A DNA stretch of 22,740 nucleotides from Isoetes engelmannii (lineage: Eukaryota; Streptophyta; Lycopodiopsida; Isoetales; Isoetaceae): positions 1-22,740 of the forward strand of contig JAANSK020255385.1 of assembly GCA_011763485.2 (NCBI GenBank), read 5' to 3'. Under the pieces are notes generated by a model, which saw only the letters and a program-made list of their open reading frames with translations, made no database searches and was not told the DNA's origin. The translations under genes were made by a program, and so were the position numbers. Below, piece after piece: positions 17,063 through 22,740 of the stretch. Every line of letters begins with the position of its first letter. Position 1 is the first letter of the stretch.

Positions 17063-18027
17063 CTTCCACACTGTTAGTTGGACTATGTCTGTCTCTCGTG
17101 TCGTGTTCGATTCTAATTGCGCCGTGTCACCACCGCCTTCGAGACCCCCCCTACACATGCACCTAGATGCATATCATTATCTCCCTTTGCAGTTGGATCT
17201 AGGGCATTTCTAATGGTCCCAAACTATGTTTTGCAACTTGAGGGAGGCCTTGCCACTTAAGAATTTATTGATAGCCCATGAACCTTGCACTCATCCACAT
17301 CAATATCAGTATACAGCATTCATCTTATCTTTCACTTTCTTTTACATTTAATTTTCCCTCTGCCAGTGTGAAAGTCTCTTCTCATATTGTCGTCATGTGG
17401 CTCCAGGACAACCAAAGCTGGAAAATAAGACTCAGTATGGTACATTTTCTCGATTTCTATATGTACATAATGGATTTCTGGTATTGCACTTGGTGACTTA
17501 ATATGGCCAATCAAGCCCAAAGTTATAACACGACAATACTGTGGCCATCATAGGCTTCTTAAAAAATGCTATTTCATTGGGAGTAGTATATAGTATATAT
17601 TATACAGCTTTATATCGCCTCCAGATCATACAGTCTTCACGTGCATGGCACATAACCAACCGCCAGATACATCATAGGCACATGCATCAAACCTCAAATT
17701 CTGAATCTGATCAAAATTGTTTATTTGCTATCCGAATTTATGTTATGCCACAAAGTACATAGGATATCTAATGAGCTTTTTTTTTCCTAAAGCTAGGTAT
17801 CATCATGTATAAGAATGTCTTTGACATTTATAATTACTTCATAACACACAACCAATCATTGGGAATCTCAGGATTAACGTAGTTTTTGACAAAATGTTCC
17901 TCTCACCAGTCATTGGTATTGCTTTAACCCAGAACAAAATGTAAGTTAGTGCAGCTTTTAGTGCCTTGCGCCACCTAGAATTTTGAACTAGGTCGCGATA
18001 TTATTAAATTACTGAACTCTATAACAT
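17063..18027. other. Intergenic spacer, nothing recognised
   Basis: Short frames on both strands (17278-17496, 17332-17520, 17541-17762) show no domain. No RNA gene or repeat with a second copy in the window was found. Confidence 0.4.
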
Positions 18028-18035
18028 GTAATAGA

Positions 18036-18246
18036 CATGGTTTGAAAATGGGGGGGGGGGTCCGAAAAATCCGGTCATCCTTAAAAATCTCCGATTACAT
18101 AAAAAACATTCCGGCGATTTTTCGGCTATTTTTGCAAAAAAAATCAAAGAAATCCAGAAAGTAGGCTTTAAAAAATCTAAAAATCCAGTAATATTAAATG
18201 GGAGGGCATTTTTCCCCGTTAGGTGGGCCACTAAATTCGAGCCCTG
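18036..18246 (-). mobile_element. hAT-type MITE, copy 1 (211 bp)
   Basis: It begins CATGGTTTGAAAAT and ends ATTCGAGCCCTG, so the ends are imperfect inverted repeats (CATGGTTTGAA and CAGGGCTCGAA). It is flanked by a perfect 8-bp direct repeat, GTAATAGA, at 18028-18035 and 18247-18254. An 8-bp duplication and a CAGGG terminus are hallmarks of the hAT superfamily. There is no coding capacity. A G11 homopolymer lies at about 18050-18060. Strand is given relative to copy 2, taking the CAGGG end as the start. Confidence 0.8.
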
Positions 18247-18254
18247 GTAATAGA

Positions 18255-18630
18255 ATAGTAAACTAAAACGAATTCATGCCCTAGACGTTAGAATGCTACT
18301 AACTAATTTGATAGGTACCCTAAGTGACTGCCTTCATAACACTTTAATTTTGAATCTTGATTGGAAATAATTATTTATTTCATGTTTACAAAACCATCTT
18401 ACCTCAATTTAATTAATTGACATGTATTGTTCCATTCTAGACTAAAGACTACATTTAGGATTTTTCATTTGGATTTCACATGGAATATATAATTAAGAGC
18501 ATACATTACACGTGCCATAAAGCTGGCATGGAAGGGGCTTTGGACAAATAAAAATTCTTATTTCAATGGTGTTGGTATATCTTTTTTTGCCATGTCTTCA
18601 CGTGAGGAATAAGTAATTGTTGTATTAAGG
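18255..18630. other. AT-rich spacer between the two MITEs
   Basis: No coding frame, RNA gene or repeat was recognised in these 376 bases. Confidence 0.4.
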
Positions 18631-18638
18631 GTTCATTC

Positions 18639-18848
18639 CAGGGGTCGAATTTAGTGGCCCACCCAACTAGGAAAATGCCATCCTCTGTACGGGAGAAAAA
18701 AATATTTCATCCCTTTTTTTAAGCCTATTTTCAAAAAAAGAAAAATTGCAGAATAGTCGTAAAATCGTGGAAATCTATTTTACCTCATCGAAATTTTTAA
18801 AGGATGGGTGGATTTTTCGAGATGAAACTCCCTTATTTTCGAACCACG
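18639..18848 (+). mobile_element. hAT-type MITE, copy 2 (210 bp)
   Basis: The reverse complement aligns with copy 1 along its length: shared GGTT(T/C)GAAAAT, CGAAAAATCC, CATCCTT(T)AAAAAT and GTGGGCCACTAAATTCGA. Ends are CAGGGGTCGAAT and TTCGAACCACG. Flanking 8-mers GTTCATTC (18631-18638) and AGTCATTC (18849-18856) match at 6 of 8 positions, fitting an older target-site duplication. No coding capacity. Confidence 0.78.
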
Positions 18849-18856
18849 AGTCATTC

Positions 18857-19394
18857 CATTACACCTACCCATTATTGTATTCATTACGGAAAGCTAATCC
18901 TTAGATGTTATGGTGTGGTCATATTGCAACTTATGAAGAAGCTTAATTTTTCTTTGGTACAAACCAGTTGAGCATATGCATTCAAGAAGGAAGAAAAGAA
19001 ATAGAAAGTCATAATCCTAACAATCCTCCTTCTTTCCCTCCATTTTCATGATTGGTAAATGCATGGAGGTTGTGGACATCCATTTATATCATGAGTTGTA
19101 TTAACTTCTATTTGCATATGCCCAAACTTTATAAGGCACGTGGCCGCTTTGGGGAGGGACGACTAGTCCGCATGACCGTGACCCAATTGTGTAATCCAGG
19201 CCACCATCAATATGATTTAAAGCCATCAAACAAGTGGTAAGGTTATGTTTGATGATAATGACGAATAATGATCTGGAGTTCAAGGTTCTACACAAACCTT
19301 GTCTATCTAAGATCTAGAGAAGCAAATAATGCATCCTCCTTCGTGTTATTATGTTCTCATGTGAAGTCAAAAGGTACTCTTTTCTTTTTTTTTC
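18857..19394. other. Spacer, nothing recognised
   Basis: Small overlapping frames on both strands (19052-19240, 19101-19295) have no motif. A T-rich run at about 19378-19415 leads into the LINE tail. Confidence 0.4.
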
Positions 19395-19600
19395 TTCTTT
19401 CCTGTTTTCTTTTTTCCCTTCGAATAAAACAGATTTTTTCAACGTCCACGAAGAACAATAGGCCATGGGACTCATACAATGGGCTATAACAACCCAAAAC
19501 ATCCAATATAATGGAAACATTACAAAGCTTGGGCAAAAGCCTAGATGAAACTATGACTTGGCCCTTAGGCCAGACAATCAAATTAGATTTTGAGTTCTAT
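19395..19600 (-). mobile_element. 5'-truncated LINE 3' end
   Basis: On the minus strand: TTTTGCCCAAGCTTTGTAATG, then GATGTTTTGGGTTGTTATAGC, GAGTCCCATGGCC, CTTCGTGGACGTTGAAAAAA. The block order matches the tail at 2302-2485 and the final CGTGGACGTT is identical. Only the 3' UTR is present, which is typical of target-primed insertions that stop early. The 5' limit is approximate. Confidence 0.6.
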
Positions 19601-20189
19601 GTAAATATGGTTAATGTTTGAGATAAGTGAAGATTGTGTTCCATTCTTTTATTATTCATAAAATTCTAGTGAGGGGATTGCAGAAATGCGATGTTACAAT
19701 GTCAACGTTGAATGTTGTTTTGTCGGCCGCATTGGGAATCCAAAATGTTATGCTCCATACGTTATATACGGCGCCCACCGTATACTCTATAGGACATTTC
19801 CCATCCAATGGTTTCCCAATTGCATGGGCCCTCTGTCGGACTCGAGTACTGGAATGGCCAGGCTCTTGAGCTGAGAAATGAAGGTGTCATTCGGCCCTTC
19901 CTCCTGGGGCTCCTACATTAGCGGAAGCAAACACAATATGATAAGCACAACATCATATATAACATAATAATAAACAACCACAAGGGTCGCAAGATCCATC
20001 CAGTAGAATCCATGGATATAACATCTATCACTTACTACATCACATGGGGGCTCCTACCCGACTCAGACTCATGGGGGAGTTGACTGACGGTAAGGGCACC
20101 CAAATAGTTCAGACCGAATTATTCACAATGACTTGGACTAGCATATAGACAATGGCTAGGGTTGGCCACTCCATCTGCCCCATCTGTGC
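19601..20189. other. Spacer and outer part of an unclassified repeat
   Basis: Two overlapping plus-strand frames (19627-19869, 19686-19874) have no domain. From about 19880 the base composition changes and appears continuous with the repeat described at 20440-20790, but this part has no second copy in the window. Confidence 0.35.
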
Positions 20190-20439
20190 ATACTTTGTAG
20201 ATAGGCTTGAACAAGCTCTGTGATTATTGTAGCCTTCCAGAGACGTAATCTCATGGTATCACCCAATGAGACTACTCCTTGGTCCAATGAGGCAGGAGAA
20301 GGGCAAGTCCTCTCCCGAAGATACTATGGCTATGGCTCCATGGGCGACTAGGGGATCATGACCGCACACGTCCATCCCCGACTGAACTTCCCAAATGCCT
20401 AGCCACGATGACACCTGCTAACTAGGCAAGTCAGGGCGG

Positions 20440-20790
20440 CACCACAACCCAGGGAGTGTCAGACCCATACCCGACCCACACGAATTATAAGCCTAGTCCA
20501 CTATAAGGACCCCAGTAGCCTCATTCAGCAGGGCCCTGCCCTTCACTTCCTCATAACATCTTGTTATCTGGTGTTCCATCACCCCATAGGTTCCATAGCA
20601 AGGTGGGCTCTATGCACAGACCAAAATATAATGTAAATTATAGGGCATAATCTAGAGGCATCATCTAATAATGGGCTGCTAGGTCTCGGCCTCCCTTTCC
20701 TCATACACAAGAGGTGCAAACATGAGATCAATCATCATCATATATCACATAATCGATAATATCAGAAGAATAACATCTAATCCTAATCAT
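20440..20790 (-). repeat. Unclassified dispersed repeat, copy 1 (inverted relative to copy 2)
   Basis: The reverse complement aligns with 22085-22420. Shared blocks are CACCTCTTGT, AAAGGGAGG, GTGCATAGAGCCCACC (complement of 20602-20617), CACCAGATAA, CTAGGCTTATA and G(A/G)GTATGGG. Further upstream on the same strand a TATATAAGGCC site (complement of 21111-21121) precedes CAAACCCTAGATC, a TATA-and-leader-like layout. An LTR or the body of an LTR element is possible, but no terminus, primer-binding site or coding domain was recognised. Confidence 0.65.
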
Positions 20791-21287
20791 AAACATCTAA
20801 CTTATTATAGTTAGGGTTCAAGATCAGAACTTAGGTTTTAGGATAGCTCTACTTGAAATACGACATGCTAACTCGTCTGAAACGAGATTTCAGATGACTT
20901 AGCTAAATATCTACTTGAAATACCTGCTCCTAAAGAGCTGCCTCCGGCCAGGGATTTCCATCCTTTGCAAATATTGGGAGTAGGTGCTCCTCTAGCTCCT
21001 GCGTTCACGCCGGGGTTCATGCCCTTAAGGCTGCTGTGACACACGATGTTGTCAAAGACGATCTATTCGAGGATCGAGCAGATGATGGAGTGGTCTAGAT
21101 CTAGGGTTTGGCCTTATATATGTTAGGGTTATAATGACCACTTGGCTTCAACGGGATGCATCCACGTAGTATTACACCTATAGGATGTGTCCAGGTATAT
21201 AATAGGCTTTCATACGTAAGGTTGACTAAGTTATGTAGATAACTTGTCCTTGCCCCTTATTAGGTATGGTCTAATATGATGTATACA
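20791..21287 (-). other. Flank of the unclassified repeat with a TATA-like site
   Basis: Contains the TATATAAGGCC site described for the repeat and otherwise no recognisable feature. It ends where the SINE head begins. Confidence 0.3.
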
Positions 21288-21507
21288 AGTCTTGTGGTAA
21301 GAAGTTAAACTGCCATACCCAAGGGGTCACAGGTTCAACACTTTGTTGTGTGAGTGGCCATGCAAAGTTGTAAAGTTGGTGGGAGAAGGACCCACTTTAG
21401 CCATATACAATTGTGGGGGCAAGACCCATCTAGGTGTGTTATATATTGTCCCATAAGCTACGACTTCATGTGGATGTTAATAATCATTCATTCATTAATT
21501 CATTCAA
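21288..21507 (+). mobile_element. tRNA-derived SINE, copy B
   Basis: CTTGTGGTAAGAAG at 21291-21304 fits a degenerate A box, and AGGTTCAACAC at 21331-21341 a B box, about 30-40 bp apart as in tRNA promoters. The body matches copy A (1733-1915). The 3' end is ATGTGGATGTTAATAAT followed by (CATT)n-type repeats at 21483-21505. Opposite orientation to copy A and noticeably diverged from it. Confidence 0.78.
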
Positions 21508-22084
21508 AATGACTTGTATAGTGACGTGGCCGTAGATTATATATGTATTCATACCATATATTCTAGAAGAATGTCACACAAAAGGATCGATTCAGGTGTA
21601 AAATTTGAAGACCCCTGCTAGATTCGGCAAAGGGTCAACCAAGAACAGGCATTTGTGAGAAACTAAAAAGAAAGGGAAGCAGAGAATAAACTAGCAGAGC
21701 TGAAGCGTAAATATACAACAACCATAGAAGCAATCAATAGAGGAAGAGATACGTAAAGATGCAATGAGCATTTGTGTAGGAGCACAAATTCTATCATCAG
21801 AAACCAAAGGTAGTGCAAAAGTTGCATCAAGTGGTGGTGGCAGCTATGTAAAATAATGGAGAGGGATAACAACCGCAAATCAAGAGAAGGTTAGAGGCGG
21901 TACAAAGTGTAACGTAAGGGATGCTTGGAAGAGTAATGAACTATAACAAGAGCGAACAAACCTAGATTCTCAGAGTGGATCAGGAAGAAGATGGAGACCC
22001 TTCCAGCTAATAGTTCTAGCAAGGATACTGGTTAGTAGGCTACATAGCTTAGATTTCTAGATAGGAAGTGACCATTGTTGCTTA
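21508..22084. other. Spacer, nothing firmly recognised
   Basis: A minus-strand frame at 21663-21878 is hydrophobic but has no domain. Part of this stretch may belong to copy 2 of the unclassified repeat, but similarity is too weak to place by eye. Confidence 0.35.
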
Positions 22085-22420
22085 GATGATGATTAGATGT
22101 TATGTTGTTGCTCATTTGAGGTTATGAATGGATTAAGGTAGTTCTTTGCTGCACCTCTTGTATTTTGTTATAAAGGGAGGGTAGAAACCTAAAAGGCTAT
22201 TAGGATTATAGATGCTTCTGGCTAGAACCCCCTAAATCCAATGCAGCCTGTGCATAGAGCCCACCGGGCTGTATATGTTATGATGTGATTGAGCACCAGA
22301 TAATGGATATAATAGTGAAGTGGAGGTGTGATTCGACTGAGATTGGATACCATCTTGGTGTGCTAGGCTTATAGTCAATTACTGTGTGTGGGTTGAGTAT
22401 GGGCTTGACATCCCATGGGT
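22085..22420 (+). repeat. Unclassified dispersed repeat, copy 2
   Basis: Inverted partner of 20440-20790 (shared blocks listed there). GTGCATAGAGCCCACC lies at 22250-22265 and CACCAGATAA at 22294-22303. Copies differ by many substitutions and small indels, so the pair is old. It is followed within about 150 bp by the rRNA fragment. Confidence 0.65.
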
Positions 22421-22570
22421 CAGGAATCGATCGGAAAGATGTTTTTGGGATTCAATATGTGCGCGTGTCGTCCTGACCTATGGATTTTGGGGGGTTAAGT
22501 CGGATACGGATGAGGGTCACGGGTGGCTATTTCCTCTAGACACACATGGAACCATTATGCTCCTGGATTT

Positions 22571-22740
22571 ACAGAACGTTCCGCTACTGACTCAAATGGT
22601 CCCGTCGCTTTGGTGAATCACTTAAGCCCCGAGACATCTTCGGTGCCATAAAGCTAGACCAGCGAGCTATTACGCTGTCTTCGAAGGATGGCTGCTTCCA
22701 AGCCCACCTCCTGGTTGTCATCGCTTAATCACTTCCTTTT
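22571..22740 (-). pseudogene. Fragment of organellar (probably mitochondrial 26S) large-subunit rRNA
   Basis: The minus strand reads AACCAGGAGGTGGGCTTGGA, AGCAGCCATCCTT, AGCGTAATAGCTCGCTGGTC, GGCACCGAAGATGT, AAGTGATTCACC and TCAGTAGCGGAACGTTCTGT, in that order. This is the bacterial-type 23S core, in the form I recall for plant mitochondrial 26S rRNA. Changes at conserved positions (for example CTTCGAAGACAGCG where CTTTAAAGAAAGCG is usual), a gap near 22593 and the nuclear repeat context point to a nuclear copy (NUMT). It runs off the right edge. The left boundary is near 22571. Confidence 0.75.

Noticed and set aside
19627-19874. Two overlapping plus-strand frames of 62-80 codons
   Set aside because: Mutually overlapping, with no motif; probably chance in repeat-derived sequence.
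21291-21341. Functional tRNA gene
   Set aside because: A- and B-box-like sites are present, but the region does not fold as a cloverleaf by eye and it recurs as a longer repeat with a tail, so it is a SINE head.
22571-22740. Nuclear 25S rRNA gene
   Set aside because: The blocks fit bacterial-type LSU rRNA (mitochondrial in detail), not the cytosolic 25S sequence, and the copy is partial and altered.

Overview
The window looks like nuclear DNA of a land plant. The main gene has many short GT-AG introns. The flanks hold plant-type LINE pieces (an endonuclease remnant and a DUF4283-type ORF), tRNA-derived SINEs, hAT-like MITEs, microsatellites and a fragment of organellar large-subunit rRNA. 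The gene resembles animal MORC3/MORC4 more than the usual Arabidopsis MORCs, which hints at a non-flowering lineage such as a fern. That placement is inference.

Layout. 1-2342: tandem repeats, a decayed LINE on + (about 168-1070), and a tRNA-derived SINE on - (about 1733-1915) whose tail has been tandemly duplicated, then a (GGAA)n tract. 2302-4439: on -, an uninterrupted 575-codon DUF4283/LINE ORF1-like frame, then a polyadenylation-like signal and a LINE-type 3' tail, with no reverse transcriptase. This may be an ORF1-only half-LINE. 5374-6263: an element with inverted ends and an iterated internal motif. 6688-15196 (with a leader exon ending at 16191): the one clear cellular gene, on -, a MORC-family GHKL ATPase. 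Splicing the 26 coding exons I assigned gives one open frame of 1034 residues: GHKL ATPase, S5-fold, CW zinc finger, coiled coil, Ser/Thr-rich linker, conserved-looking C-terminus. 16640-17060: possible promoter and tandem duplications. 18036-18848: two hAT-type MITEs in opposite orientation. 19395 to the end: a LINE 3' end, a diverged inverted pair of an unclassified repeat, a second SINE between them, and a mitochondrial-type 26S rRNA fragment running off the edge.

The MORC protein is expected to act in the nucleus as an ATP-dependent DNA clamp or compactor in silencing, and the CW finger would read histone H3K4 methylation. The rest is mainly mobile DNA. The SINEs and the LINE 3' ends share one terminal motif (CGTGGACGTTAAAA-like, followed by a simple repeat). 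This suggests the SINEs use that LINE's machinery.

The most unusual items are the CW-bearing animal-type MORC with His in place of the fourth zinc Cys, a 418-bp intron holding a long open frame that is not MORC sequence, the shared LINE/SINE tail, and the ORF1-only element. I did not find a convincing wholly new system.
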